NCBI RefSeq assembly: GCF_000381885.1 | Contig: NZ_KB907224.1 | Location: 91,271 to 155,270, forward strand | Direction of reading: 5' to 3' | Length of the DNA stretch: 64,000 nucleotides | Source: Actinomadura atramentaria DSM 43919 | GTDB lineage: Bacteria; Actinomycetota; Actinomycetes; Streptosporangiales; Streptosporangiaceae | Shown here: one piece after another, positions 23,912-31,919 of the stretch | Layout: each line of letters opens with the position of its first letter | Numbering within the stretch: position 1 is the first letter of the stretch | The notes under the pieces: generated by a model | What the model saw: the letters and a program-made list of their open reading frames with translations, nothing else | Database searches by the model: none | What the model was told of the DNA's origin: nothing | Position numbers and translations under genes: made by a program

Positions 23912-25285
23912 TCAGACCCGCGCCTCCGCGAACACCCGCGCCCCACCACCCCGCCGCAGATAGCAGAACCACGTCAGCGCCAGGCACACCGCGTAGAACC
24001 CCGCCAGGATCAGCAGCGCCGCCCCGATGCTCCCCGTCCGCTCGATCGAGATCCGGAACGCCTGCTGGATCAGCACACCCCCCGCCGCCCCGACCGCCGA
24101 GATCAGCCCGATCGCCGCCGCACCGGCCCGCCGCGCCGCCGCCACCGCGCCCTCCTCGTCGCTCACCGCGCCCGCCAGCGCCCGCGTCCGGAAGATCGCC
24201 GGAATCATCTTGTACGTCGACCCGTTGCCGATCCCCGTCGCCACGAACACCAGCAGGAACGCCCCCAGGAACACCGGCCAGCTCCCCGCCCGCACCGCGC
24301 CCGCCACCGCCGCGACCCCCGCCCCCATCGCCAGGAAGTTCGCCATCGTCACCCGCGCCCCGCCGAACCGGTCCGCCAGCCACCCCCCGAACGGCCGCGC
24401 CAACGACCCCGCGAACGCCCCCAGCCAGATGAAGTGCGACCCCGTCACCTCCGGGAACTGGTTCTTGATCAGCACCCCGAAACTGAACGAGTACCCGATG
24501 AACGACCCGAACGTCCCCACGTACAGCACCGACATCACCACCGTCTGCCGGTCCCGCGCGCTCGCCGCCATCTCACCGAACCCGTACGCCGCGCTCGCCC
24601 GCGACAGGTTGTTCATGAAGAAGTACGCCACCACCGCCGCCACCAGCACCAGCGGCATCCACACCCAGCCCACCGCCGCCAGCCCCGCCGCGACGATCAG
24701 CGGCGGCATCAGCAACTGCGTCGTGCTCGTCCCCAGATTCCCGCCCGCCGCGTTCAACCCCAGCGGCAGCCCCTGCCGCCGCACCGGATAGAAGTGCGTG
24801 ATGTTCGCCATCGACGACGCGAAGTTCCCGCCCCCCAGCCCCGTCGTCGCCGCGACCACCAGCAGCGCCCAGTACGGAATCGACGGATGCTCGATCGCCC
24901 ACACGAACAACCCGCACGGAACCAGCAGCAGCAACGCGCTCACGATCGTGAAGTTGCGCCCGCCGAACCGCGCCGGCGCGAACGTGTACGGCACCCGCAA
25001 CGCCGCCCCCACCAGATTCGGCAGCGTCGTCAACCACAACGTCTGCCCCACCGACAGCGAGATCCCCGCCTTCGGCAGATTCAGCACCGCGATACTCCAC
25101 AGCAGCCACACCGAGAACCCCAGATGCTCGGTGAGAATCGAGCACGCCAGATTCCGCGCCGCGACCCGGCGGCCCCTCGCCGCCCAGAACCTTTCGTCGT
25201 CCGGGTTCCAGTCCTCGATCCAGGACCGCCCCCGCCGCACCGGCGCACCCGCCCGCTCCGCCGCCGCATCCGTCACCGTGGTCAT
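23912..25285 (-). CDS. narK: Nitrate/nitrite transporter
   Basis: Major-facilitator-superfamily transporter of nitrate/nitrite, 457 residues, about 12 membrane helices. The N-terminal WIEDWNPDDERFWAARG and ACSILTEHLGFSVWLLWSI are hallmark NarK/NarU sequences; the nitrate-signature glycine-rich stretches appear as ATTGLGGGNFASSM and FGGWLADRFGG. Start ATG 25285 follows GGGAGG at 7 nt. Sits 1.3 kb from nirB in an assimilation cluster, so it most likely imports nitrate/nitrite for NirBD. No nitrate reductase gene is in the window. Confidence 0.93.
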   Translation of the reverse strand: MTTVTDAAAERAGAPVRRGRSWIEDWNPDDERFWAARGRRVAARNLACSILTEHLGFSVWLLWSIAVLNLPKAGISLSVGQTLWLTTLPNLVGAALRVPYTFAPARFGGRNFTIVSALLLLVPCGLFVWAIEHPSIPYWALLVVAATTGLGGGNFASSMANITHFYPVRRQGLPLGLNAAGGNLGTSTTQLLMPPLIVAAGLAAVGWVWMPLVLVAAVVAYFFMNNLSRASAAYGFGEMAASARDRQTVVMSVLYVGTFGSFIGYSFSFGVLIKNQFPEVTGSHFIWLGAFAGSLARPFGGWLADRFGGARVTMANFLAMGAGVAAVAGAVRAGSWPVFLGAFLLVFVATGIGNGSTYKMIPAIFRTRALAGAVSDEEGAVAAARRAGAAAIGLISAVGAAGGVLIQQAFRISIERTGSIGAALLILAGFYAVCLALTWFCYLRRGGGARVFAEARV

Positions 25286-25312
25286 CCGTCCGCCTCCCAG
25301 TCGTCCGATGCC

Positions 25313-25345
25313 ACGGAAAACTAGGGACGGCCCGTTACGGAAAAC
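25313..25345. promoter_or_regulatory. Direct repeat upstream of narK
   Basis: ACGGAAAAC occurs at 25313-25321 and 25337-25345, 24 bp apart (about two helical turns plus), 28-60 nt before the narK start. These are the only A-runs nearby. Possible activator half-sites; the protein is unknown. Confidence 0.4.
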
Positions 25346-25367
25346 CGCGCGGCCCGTACCCGGACTG

Positions 25368-26072
25368 CTACATCCTGCGCACTCGCGCCGGCGCGGCCTG
25401 TGAAGCCCGGACGTTCCGGACCCCCGCCGCCGCACCGCCCACCGGACCGCTCCAGTCCGGCGACCGCCCCGACGACCGCAGCACCGCGCCCCACGCGTCC
25501 CCCGCCGCGACCGGCCCCAGCGGCAGATGCGGCACCCCCCAGTGCCACGCCGACACCAGCAGCTCAGGATCGGCGGGCCGGTAGTCCCCGCCCGCCGCCC
25601 GCGCCAGATCCCACGCGTGCAGATGCCACTCCACGCACGCCGCGCCCGCGTGATCGCCCACCGTGTACTTGGTGCCCCGGTAGATCAGGTGCGTCCGGTC
25701 CCACTGGTCCGCCACCAGATCCGCGTACGCCCCCGCCGACACCGTGAACGCCGTGATCCGCTCCGCGCCCGACTCCGCCGGCAGCACCGCCAGCTCCGCC
25801 GCGTTCTGCCGCGCCTGCTGCCGGATCAGCACCGCGCTCGCCGTCTCCCGCGCGAACAGCTTCGCCAGCCGGCTGTCCGGCGCGTCCTGCAGGTACTCCA
25901 GATGGTTCTCGGCCACGCACCGCAGATGCCCGGCCAGGTCGATCGCCTGCCACTCCGCGCACGGCGTCGCCGCCCGCCAGTCCGCGACGCGGGCCGCGGC
26001 CGAGCGGACCGCGCGCACCCCGTCCTGGTAGGACGCGAGGACGCGGCTCCGATCCGGCGGCGTGCGCTCCAC
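25368..26072 (-). CDS. DinB-fold protein, mycothiol-dependent maleylpyruvate isomerase-like
   Basis: 234 residues of the TIGR03083/MDMPI-N type: VADWRAATPCAEWQAIDLAGHL with the first His of the DinB metal triad, and CVEWHLHAWDLARAA with two further His. These enzymes use mycothiol, the actinobacterial thiol, in isomerase or thiol transfer reactions. The third-domain C-terminus (after about residue 180) is short and Gly/Ser-rich, and specific substrates are unknown. Encoded upstream of narK in the same orientation (82 nt gap); no functional link is evident. Confidence 0.8.
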   Translation of the reverse strand: MERTPPDRSRVLASYQDGVRAVRSAAARVADWRAATPCAEWQAIDLAGHLRCVAENHLEYLQDAPDSRLAKLFARETASAVLIRQQARQNAAELAVLPAESGAERITAFTVSAGAYADLVADQWDRTHLIYRGTKYTVGDHAGAACVEWHLHAWDLARAAGGDYRPADPELLVSAWHWGVPHLPLGPVAAGDAWGAVLRSSGRSPDWSGPVGGAAAGVRNVRASQAAPARVRRM

Positions 26073-26211
26073 GTGTGTCAGACCCCCCGTGCCCGGACCC
26101 CGCCCCCGGGCGTCCAGCGTTACCCCGAGACGGCAGACTCTCAGAGTTTGGCAGCCGGTTCCACTCGCGAAACGGCCGTGTCGCGCCCGCCTTCCGGACG
26201 CGGCACGGGAA

Positions 26212-26628
26212 TCAGCGGGCGACGGCGGGGACCGTCCGGTAGCCCAGGCGCAGCGCCTCGCGGGCCGTGCGCAGCCGGTCCACCTCGTCGGTCCACGGGC
26301 GGACGTCCCAGCGCGCCTTCGCCCGCCGCCGCCGGATCTGCGCCGTGCGGTGCGCCGTGGCGTCCTGCGCGTCCGTCATGTACGTGCGCGGCCCCATCCG
26401 GACCCGCTCGGTCGCCTCGGCGGCGGCGAGCGCGGCCGTCAGCGCCCGGTCGAACGCGATCGTCAGCGCCCGGATCTCGGGTTCCGGCGCGTCCTCGGCC
26501 TGCGCGGCCCGCAGCGCCCGCTCGGCCTCGCCGGCGGCGGCCAGCAGAGCGGGATACTCCGCCGCCGCGCGCCGGTCGGCCTCGTACGGCTCGGCGACGT
26601 CCTTGCTCACCCGGCGGCCCAGCGGCAT
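26212..26628 (-). CDS. Hypothetical protein, charged and helical
   Basis: No family recognised. 138 residues from the ATG at 26628, which has GAGGAG 7 nt upstream (an in-frame ATG 5 codons earlier has none). The product is mainly Ala/Glu/Arg-rich helix without membrane segments or cysteines (ALLAAAGEAERALRAAQAED, then RTAQIRRRRAKARWDVRPW). The strong GC bias at third positions supports a real gene. Divergent from the TetR gene, which lies about 200 nt away, so it could be its target. Confidence 0.65.
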   Translation of the reverse strand: MPLGRRVSKDVAEPYEADRRAAAEYPALLAAAGEAERALRAAQAEDAPEPEIRALTIAFDRALTAALAAAEATERVRMGPRTYMTDAQDATAHRTAQIRRRRAKARWDVRPWTDEVDRLRTAREALRLGYRTVPAVAR

Positions 26629-26712
26629 GGCGGTGCTCCTCACATCTGCCGATCTTCGTTCCGGGAGTCAGCGTAGCGCCGTTGTCGGTGGGAAGCCCGA
26701 CTCAGACGCGGA

Positions 26713-26727
26713 CCTTACGCGGTAAGG
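26713..26727. promoter_or_regulatory. TetR-type palindrome
   Basis: Perfect inverted repeat CCTTAC-GCG-GTAAGG, nested in looser arms GGACCT (26710-26715) and AGGTCC (26729-26734). It lies in the 198-nt divergent region between the hypothetical gene and the TetR gene, 100 nt before the TetR ATG; a candidate -10 (TACGCT, 26768-26773) follows it. Confidence 0.65.
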
Positions 26728-26826
26728 CAGGTCCGGCGCGCCGGACGCCGTTCCGTCGGCCCCGCCCCCTACGCTGACCCGCACGGAAGCACGGCCCGCA
26801 CCGCTGCGAAAGGCAGGCACCCGCCG

Positions 26827-27420
26827 ATGGTCCGGCAGCCCAGCATCAACGCCCAGCACCGCCCACCCCTGTCCACCGAGCGGATCGTCGACGCGGCCCT
26901 GCGCATCGTGGACGGCCAGGGCCTCGGCCGCCTCACCATGCGGCGGCTCGGCGACGCCCTGGAGGTCGAGGCGATGGCGATCTACCACCACCTGCCGCGC
27001 GGCAAGGAGCAGCTTCTGGACGGGCTCGTCGCGCACGTCGCCGCCGCGCCCGCCGCGCGCCCCTCCCCCGCCGACGCCGCCGCCTGGCGGGACGCGCTGC
27101 GCCGCTGGGCGCGCGACTACCGGGCGCGGCTCGTCGAGCACGCCGGCGTCCTGCCGCTCGTCGTGACGCGCCGCAACCCGCCCGCGCTCGCCGAGACCAC
27201 CGCGTCGCTGCGCGAGATCATGCGGCTCGGCGGCGTCCCCGAGGACGCCGCCGCGACCGCCGCCCACACCCTGCTCGGCTACGTCGTCGGGCACGCCGCC
27301 CTGGAGGTGCGCGGCACGCCCCGCCCCGGCGACGCCGACGAGGCGGGCGCGGCCGCGAGCACCGCCGACTGGGACCGCCGCTTCACCGCCGGCCTCGACC
27401 TCGTCCTCGGCGCCCTCTAG
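26827..27420 (+). CDS. TetR-family transcriptional regulator
   Basis: 197 residues. N-terminal TetR helix-turn-helix: TERIVDAALRIVDGQGLGRL followed by TMRRLGDALEVEAMAIYHHL, the Tyr-His pair typical of the recognition helix; the C-terminal domain (from about residue 80) is of the TetR_C_1 type. The stop codon directly abuts the convergent lutC stop with no gap. Auto-regulation through the upstream palindrome is likely. The ligand and other targets are unknown; the hypothetical gene at 26212-26628 is the obvious candidate target. Confidence 0.9.
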   Translation: MVRQPSINAQHRPPLSTERIVDAALRIVDGQGLGRLTMRRLGDALEVEAMAIYHHLPRGKEQLLDGLVAHVAAAPAARPSPADAAAWRDALRRWARDYRARLVEHAGVLPLVVTRRNPPALAETTASLREIMRLGGVPEDAAATAAHTLLGYVVGHAALEVRGTPRPGDADEAGAAASTADWDRRFTAGLDLVLGAL

Positions 27421-28056
27421 CTACAGCCAGTCCTCCACGACCAGGACCTCCAGCGCGGCCGCGCCGTGCGGGGACCGCTCCCGCGCCGGGCCGCGCGCGA
27501 CCGCCGGGCCGGTGAGCCAGGTCTGCGGCCGCCCCGGCGGCAGCCGCGCCGCCGCCTCCGCGACCGTCCCGGCGATCTGGTCGGCGTGGACGACGCACAC
27601 GTGCAGCCGCGGGCACAGCGTCAGCGCGCGGCGGCCCTGGCCGCGGCCGCCGTCCAGCACGATCGTCCCGGTCTCGGCGACGGCCGCCGCGCAGCCGGTC
27701 ACGACGGCGTCCGGGCCGTCCGGCGCGGCCGGGTCCACGCCCGGCCCGTCCGGGACGACCGCGACGCCCTCCAGCTCGGCCAGCCATCCGGCGGGCAGCC
27801 CCGCCGGGACCGCGATCCGCGCCGCCTCCCGCGCCCACAGCGCCGCCGCCAGCGCGGTCGGCAGCCCGCCCGCGCCGACGTGCCGCACCGGCGTCCCGTG
27901 CGCGGCGATCCGCTCGGTGAACAGCGCGATCACGTCGGCGCGCGCGTACTCGGCGCCCAGGTGCCGCCGGTAGTCGCGCGGGACCGGGACGGGCGTGCCG
28001 CGCGCGGGGCCGAGCGCGTCGCGGATGCGGCGCAGGACGCGGTCGCGGGACGTCAC
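27421..28056 (-). CDS. lutC: Lactate utilisation protein LutC (LUD domain)
   Basis: 211-residue LUD-domain protein, third subunit of the LutABC L-lactate oxidation complex. The family features are AVAETGTIVLDGGRGQGRRAL and CPRLHVCVVHADQI. The GTG start at 28056 (VTSRDRVLRRIRD) overlaps lutB by 4 nt. The LUD active-site-like Gly/Glu cluster is intact. Last gene of the lutABC operon. Confidence 0.92.
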   Translation of the reverse strand: MTSRDRVLRRIRDALGPARGTPVPVPRDYRRHLGAEYARADVIALFTERIAAHGTPVRHVGAGGLPTALAAALWAREAARIAVPAGLPAGWLAELEGVAVVPDGPGVDPAAPDGPDAVVTGCAAAVAETGTIVLDGGRGQGRRALTLCPRLHVCVVHADQIAGTVAEAAARLPPGRPQTWLTGPAVARGPARERSPHGAAALEVLVVEDWL

Positions 28057-29306
28057 CGCGCCCCCGCCCGGTCGCGCCACCAGACCCGGAAGCTCCGCGC
28101 GGGCGGGGCGGGCAGGTCCCGGGCGTCGGTCCACGCGCCGAACCGGCCCGGCAGCCGCCGGATGCGCCCGCCGCGCGACAGCAGCCGCGCCCAGCGGACG
28201 CCGCCGCGCAGCGCCGCCTCGTAGCGCTGCGGGTCGCCCATCGTCCACGCCGCCGCGCGCATCACCGCCAGCTCCGGCGTGGGCACCGGGCGGCCGCGCC
28301 GCGCGTCCACGACCTCGCCGCGCAGGTGGACGAGCACCTCGGGGATATCGATCTCGACGGGGCACACGTCCGCGCACGCCCCGCACAGCGTGGACGCGAA
28401 CGGCAGCGACGCGGTCGCCGCCGACCCGACGCCGCGCTGCAGCGGGACGCGGACCGCGCCGATCGGGCCGCCGGGCGGCGCGCCGTAGGGTCCGGGGCCG
28501 GTGCGCTCGTACACCGGGCACACGTCCAGGCAGGCCGCGCAGCCGACGCAGCGCAGCGCGGCGCGGCCGATCTCGTCGGCGAGCGCCCTGGTGCGGCCAT
28601 TGTCGACGAGCACGAGGTGGAACGCGGCGGGTCCGTCGCCGGGCGCGACGCCCGTCCACACCGACACCGCCGGGGTCAGCCGCTCCCCCGCCGACCTCGG
28701 CAGGGACCGCAGCAGGACCTCCAGGTCGGCGCGGTCGGGGACGACCTGCTCGATGCCCGCGACGGTGATCAGCGCGTCCGGGACGGCCAGGCAGCGGCGC
28801 GCGTCGCCCGCCCACTCCAGCAGGACCATCGCGCCGGTCTCGGCGACCATGACGTCCACGCCGGTCACGGCGGTGCGCACGGCCGGGAACTCGGCGTCCG
28901 CGCCGGTCCGGTGGACGGTGGACCCGGCGGCGGCGAGGGCGTCGGCCGCGCCGATCTCCTCCAGCACGGGCGCGGCGGGCATCGCGACCGCCGCCCCGCC
29001 GGCCAGGCGCGCGACGGTCCGCGCCGCCTCGGCAGCGCCGACGGCCCAGTGGACGGTCCCGCCCGCCGCCGTGACGGCGCGTTCCAGCCGTTCCAGGCAG
29101 GCGTCGAGGTTGAGCAGCGTCCGGTCCTTCAGCGCGCGGCCCGCCGCGCGCAGCTCCGCCCAGTCGGGCGTCTCGGCGACGGCGGCGGCGCGGCGGGCGC
29201 GGACGGCGGCGGCCCCGTCGCGCAGGTCGCGGCGCAGCGCGGTGTCGGCGAGGGCGGGCCGCGCGGCGTCGGCGAACCGGAGCCGGGGGCGCGGGGCGGC
29301 GGTCAC
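28053..29306 (-). CDS. lutB: Lactate utilisation iron-sulfur protein LutB
   Basis: 417-residue protein: LUD domain in the N-terminal half (AETGAMVLLEWAGDARRCL), then two [4Fe-4S] motifs, CVGCAACLDVCPVYERTG and CGACADVCPVEIDIP, spaced about 60 residues apart, and a C-terminal DUF3390-like region ending near KRVWWRDRAG. Transfers electrons from lactate oxidation together with LutA and LutC. Start GTG 29306 overlaps lutA by 4 nt; the frame upstream is a reading-through artefact. Confidence 0.92.
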   Translation of the reverse strand: MTAAPRPRLRFADAARPALADTALRRDLRDGAAAVRARRAAAVAETPDWAELRAAGRALKDRTLLNLDACLERLERAVTAAGGTVHWAVGAAEAARTVARLAGGAAVAMPAAPVLEEIGAADALAAAGSTVHRTGADAEFPAVRTAVTGVDVMVAETGAMVLLEWAGDARRCLAVPDALITVAGIEQVVPDRADLEVLLRSLPRSAGERLTPAVSVWTGVAPGDGPAAFHLVLVDNGRTRALADEIGRAALRCVGCAACLDVCPVYERTGPGPYGAPPGGPIGAVRVPLQRGVGSAATASLPFASTLCGACADVCPVEIDIPEVLVHLRGEVVDARRGRPVPTPELAVMRAAAWTMGDPQRYEAALRGGVRWARLLSRGGRIRRLPGRFGAWTDARDLPAPPARSFRVWWRDRAGAR

Positions 29307-30028
29307 GCGCCGTCCTCCGGGCCGGCGAGGATGTCGGCCAGGTGCAGGACCCGCACGCCCGACCGCAGCCGCGACAGCGCGCCGCCGATGTGGGCCAGGC
29401 AGGAGTTGTCGACGGCGCAGACGACGTCGGCGGCGGTCGCGCGGATGTGCCGGACCTTGTCGGCCACCAGCGCGACGGACACGTCGGCGTTCTTCAGCGC
29501 GAACGTCCCGCCGAACCCGCAGCACTCGTCGGCCGCGGGGATCTCGGCCAGCTCCAGGCTCCGGACGGCGCGCAGCAGCCGCAGCGGCCGGTCGCCCGCG
29601 CCGAGCGCCCGGGTCGCGTGGCACGTCGGGTGGTAGGCGACGCGGTGCGGGAAGGACGCGCCGACGTCGGTGACGCCGAGGACGTCCACCAGGAACTCGG
29701 TCAGCTCGTGGACGGGCGGCAGCGGCGGCGCGTCGCGCCCGGCCGCCCGGAAGATCCGCGCGTGGTCGCGGCGGACGGCGGCGGCGCAGGACGCCGAGGG
29801 CGTCACCACCGCGTCGAACCCGCCGCCGGAGAAGACCTCCGCGAACCCGCTCGCCAGCGCCGCGGCCTCGGCCCGGTAGCCGGTCGACCAGTGCATCTGC
29901 CCGCAGCAGGTCTGCGCGGCGGGGAAGACGACCTGGTGGCCGAGTCGTTCCAGCAGCCGCACGACGGCCCGGCCGGTGGCGGGGAACAGCGCGTCGTTGT
30001 AGCAGGCGACGAACAGCGCCACGCGCAT
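29303..30028 (-). CDS. lutA: Lactate utilisation protein LutA (CCG domains)
   Basis: 241 residues, two cysteine-rich (CCG) domains typical of LutA/GlcF: QTCCGQMHW in the first and ADECCGFGGTF in the second, each with later Cys partners. These bind Fe-S or heme-disulfide-type cofactors and work with LutB. The ATG at 30028 opens MRVALFVACYND, which matches other LutA starts. A better ribosome site (GGAGGAG, 8 nt before GTG 30196) lies in frame 56 codons upstream, but the extra N-terminus is Arg/Gly-rich and unlike LutA. The operon lies next to a TetR gene; no GntR-type LutR is present. Confidence 0.9.
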   Translation of the reverse strand: MRVALFVACYNDALFPATGRAVVRLLERLGHQVVFPAAQTCCGQMHWSTGYRAEAAALASGFAEVFSGGGFDAVVTPSASCAAAVRRDHARIFRAAGRDAPPLPPVHELTEFLVDVLGVTDVGASFPHRVAYHPTCHATRALGAGDRPLRLLRAVRSLELAEIPAADECCGFGGTFALKNADVSVALVADKVRHIRATAADVVCAVDNSCLAHIGGALSRLRSGVRVLHLADILAGPEDGA

Positions 30029-30483
30029 CGCGCCCCCACTCTCGTCCCGGCACCCTCGTCGGCCCCGTCCCCGGCCCGCGACCCGGCCGCGCCGGGGCGC
30101 CGACGGTCCCGTCCGGACATCGTAGGGGCCGCGCGGCCCGCGGTCGGGCCGAAACCGGAGTTCGGCCGTGGCCGGAGCGGGCCGTCCGAAGGCCACGTTC
30201 TTGTCTCCTCCAGGTGTATTCACCGTTCGCGCGGCGTGTCGGCTTCCTTTTCCGCGCCGCGCCGGGGAGACGCTGTGACGTGCGCGTCCACGGGGCGGCG
30301 GGGCCCCGCGCGCCCGGGTTCCGGGCGGCCGCGCGCAAGGTTCGCGGCAACGTGCGCGGCGGCGCGCGTGGCCACCGGACAACCGTCCCATCGTGCTATG
30401 GCAGGTGGCCCGTGAACCGTTCCAGACTGGGATGCGTCCCAATGACCGTCACCACAACGAGAACCGAGACCGGAGGCACGCCG
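30029..30483. other. 455-nt intergenic region without a clear gene
   Basis: Upstream of lutA on one side and of the DUF5999 gene on the other. It holds an unexplained GGAGGAG/GTG pair in frame with lutA at about 30196-30210, a minus-strand TACGAT (30118-30123) as possible -10 of lutA, and a palindrome TGGGA-TGCG-TCCCA at 30428-30441. Plus-strand readings from 30214 are Arg/Gly-rich and not convincing. Confidence 0.5.
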
Positions 30484-30699
30484 ATGTGCCCGCACCAGCC
30501 GCCCTGTCCCGCTTCCTCCGCACCCGACCGCGACGCGGCGCGCACCGTGGCGCGCCACCCCGAGCAGGGCTGGAGCCTGCTCTGCAACGGCGTCGTCGTC
30601 TTCGACGACACCGGTGAACTGCTGCCGGACGGCGCCGTGATCGCGCCGCGCCGACCCGCCGTGACCGGGGCCGTGAGCGGGGCCGTCCCCGCCGCGTAG
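30484..30699 (+). CDS. DUF5999 small protein
   Basis: 71 residues. MCPHQPPCPASSAPDRDAA followed by HPEQGWSLLCNGVVVFDDTGE matches a short actinobacterial family of unknown function, in which the CxHxPPC start and the WSLLCNG core are conserved. The ATG at 30484 follows GGAGG at 7 nt and fits the conserved N-terminus; the in-frame start at 30442 would add 14 residues and is less likely. No membrane segment or signal. Its Cys/His start might bind a metal; that is a guess. Confidence 0.8.
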   Translation: MCPHQPPCPASSAPDRDAARTVARHPEQGWSLLCNGVVVFDDTGELLPDGAVIAPRRPAVTGAVSGAVPAA

Positions 30700-30774
30700 C
30701 CCGCGGCGCGCCGGGCGGGACGCACCGCCCGGCGCGACCCGAGCGGGCCCGGTGACCCGGCCGGCCCGCGATGA

Positions 30775-31413
30775 CTAGCCCGAACGGGTGGCGGCCCAGC
30801 GCCGCAACCACGGGACCGCCGCCGCGCCCACCGCCGCCGGGTCCCGCTTCAACTCGTGCCGCTCCCCCGGCAGGACGACGACGTCCGCCGCGTCGGCGGA
30901 ATCCGGGACGCCGAACGGATCACGATCGCCGTTGACGACCAGCACCTCCACGCCCGCCCCGCGCAGCTCGTCCGCCCGCGACCGCTCCGGGCGGCCCGGC
31001 GGGTGCAGCGGGAACGCCAGCGCCAGCACCCCGGCCGCGCCCGCGTCGCGGGCCGTGCGGCACGCCACCCGCGCGCCGTTGCTGCGGCCGCCCTGGATCA
31101 GCGGCCCGGCGGGGAACCGGGCGCGCAGCTCCGCGACGACCTCCAGCCACGCCGCGTCCTGCCGCGCCGCCGGGCCGGGCGCGCGGCGGCCCGCGCGGCG
31201 GAACGGCTGCAGCACCCGCGTGACCGCGCCGCCCAGGTCGAGCGCGGCGTCCCGGACGGCCAGCAGGTCGGGCGCGTCCAGCCCGCCGTTGGAGCCGTGG
31301 GTGAGGACGAGCAGGAACGCCGGGTCGGCGGGGGCGTCGATCTCCGCCTCGGCGGGCCCCTGCCCGGTGGCGAACTCGACGCGCTCGGACATGAGGTCAG
31401 CGGCACGGGCCAT
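30775..31413 (-). CDS. Alpha/beta-hydrolase, KANSL3/dienelactone-type
   Basis: 212 residues; the alpha/beta-hydrolase core reads FLLVLTHGSNGG early, the nucleophile elbow is GGRSNGARVACR (Ser in GxSxG-like GRSNG), then the acid site NGDRDPFG, and a late His in LPGERHELKR completes the triad. Predicted cytoplasmic hydrolase of this small-family type (YdeN/dienelactone-like); substrate unknown. Start could be the ATG at 31413 or 31392; neither has a strong site. Divergent from the PPOX gene. Confidence 0.82.
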   Translation of the reverse strand: MARAADLMSERVEFATGQGPAEAEIDAPADPAFLLVLTHGSNGGLDAPDLLAVRDAALDLGGAVTRVLQPFRRAGRRAPGPAARQDAAWLEVVAELRARFPAGPLIQGGRSNGARVACRTARDAGAAGVLALAFPLHPPGRPERSRADELRGAGVEVLVVNGDRDPFGVPDSADAADVVVLPGERHELKRDPAAVGAAAVPWLRRWAATRSG

Positions 31414-31456
31414 ACCCGGAACGGTAGCGGCCGGAGTCCCGCCCGGACGCACGGGG

Positions 31457-31462
31457 CACACT
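31457..31462 (+). promoter_or_regulatory. Possible -10 box of a leaderless PPOX gene
   Basis: CACACT ends 6 nt before the ATG and no Shine-Dalgarno lies between; the match to TAnnnT is imperfect at the first base. Confidence 0.35.
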
Positions 31463-31468
31463 GGTCCC

Positions 31469-31894
31469 ATGAAGATCATGAGCGAGCCCGAGTGGCGCGA
31501 GTTCGTCGCCGCGGGCACCCGGACGGCGAAGGTCGCGGTCGTGCGGCGCGACGGGTCGCCGCACGTCACGCCCGTCTGGTTCGTCCTGGACGGCGGCGAC
31601 ATCGTGTTCAACACCGGCGCGGACACCGTGAAGGGCCGGGCGCTGCGCCGCGACCCGCGCGTCTCGCTGTGCGTGGAGGACGACCGGCCGCCGTTCTCCT
31701 TCGTGACGGTCCACGGCGAGGCCGAGCTGTCCGACGACGTGGCGGCGATGCTCCCGCTGTCGGTGCGGATCGGCGCGCGGTACATGGGCCAGGAGCGCGG
31801 CGAGGAGTTCGGCCGCCGCAACGCCGTGCCGGGCGAGCTGCTGGTCCGCGTCCGCGTCCGGAACGTCGTCGCGCAGGCGGACTTGGCCGACTGA
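31469..31894 (+). CDS. PPOX-class F420- or flavin-dependent oxidoreductase
   Basis: 141-residue split-barrel (pyridoxamine-phosphate-oxidase-like) protein. TAKVAVVRRDGSPHVTPVWF and GDIVFNTGADTVKGRALRRD are typical of the actinobacterial F420-binding subgroup; the C-terminal ends RVRVRNVVAQADLAD. Catalyses F420H2- or FMN-linked redox of an unknown substrate. The first ATG at 31469 is used, though MSEPEW three codons later is equally plausible. Lies alone between divergent and convergent neighbours. Confidence 0.87.
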   Translation: MKIMSEPEWREFVAAGTRTAKVAVVRRDGSPHVTPVWFVLDGGDIVFNTGADTVKGRALRRDPRVSLCVEDDRPPFSFVTVHGEAELSDDVAAMLPLSVRIGARYMGQERGEEFGRRNAVPGELLVRVRVRNVVAQADLAD

Positions 31895-31919
31895 GACCGG
31901 CCCGCCGGGTCAGGCGGCG

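Noticed and set aside
30214..30483. A longer reading of the DUF5999 gene from 30214
   Set aside because: The extra part is Arg/Gly-rich and unlike the family; a good ribosome site precedes 30484.
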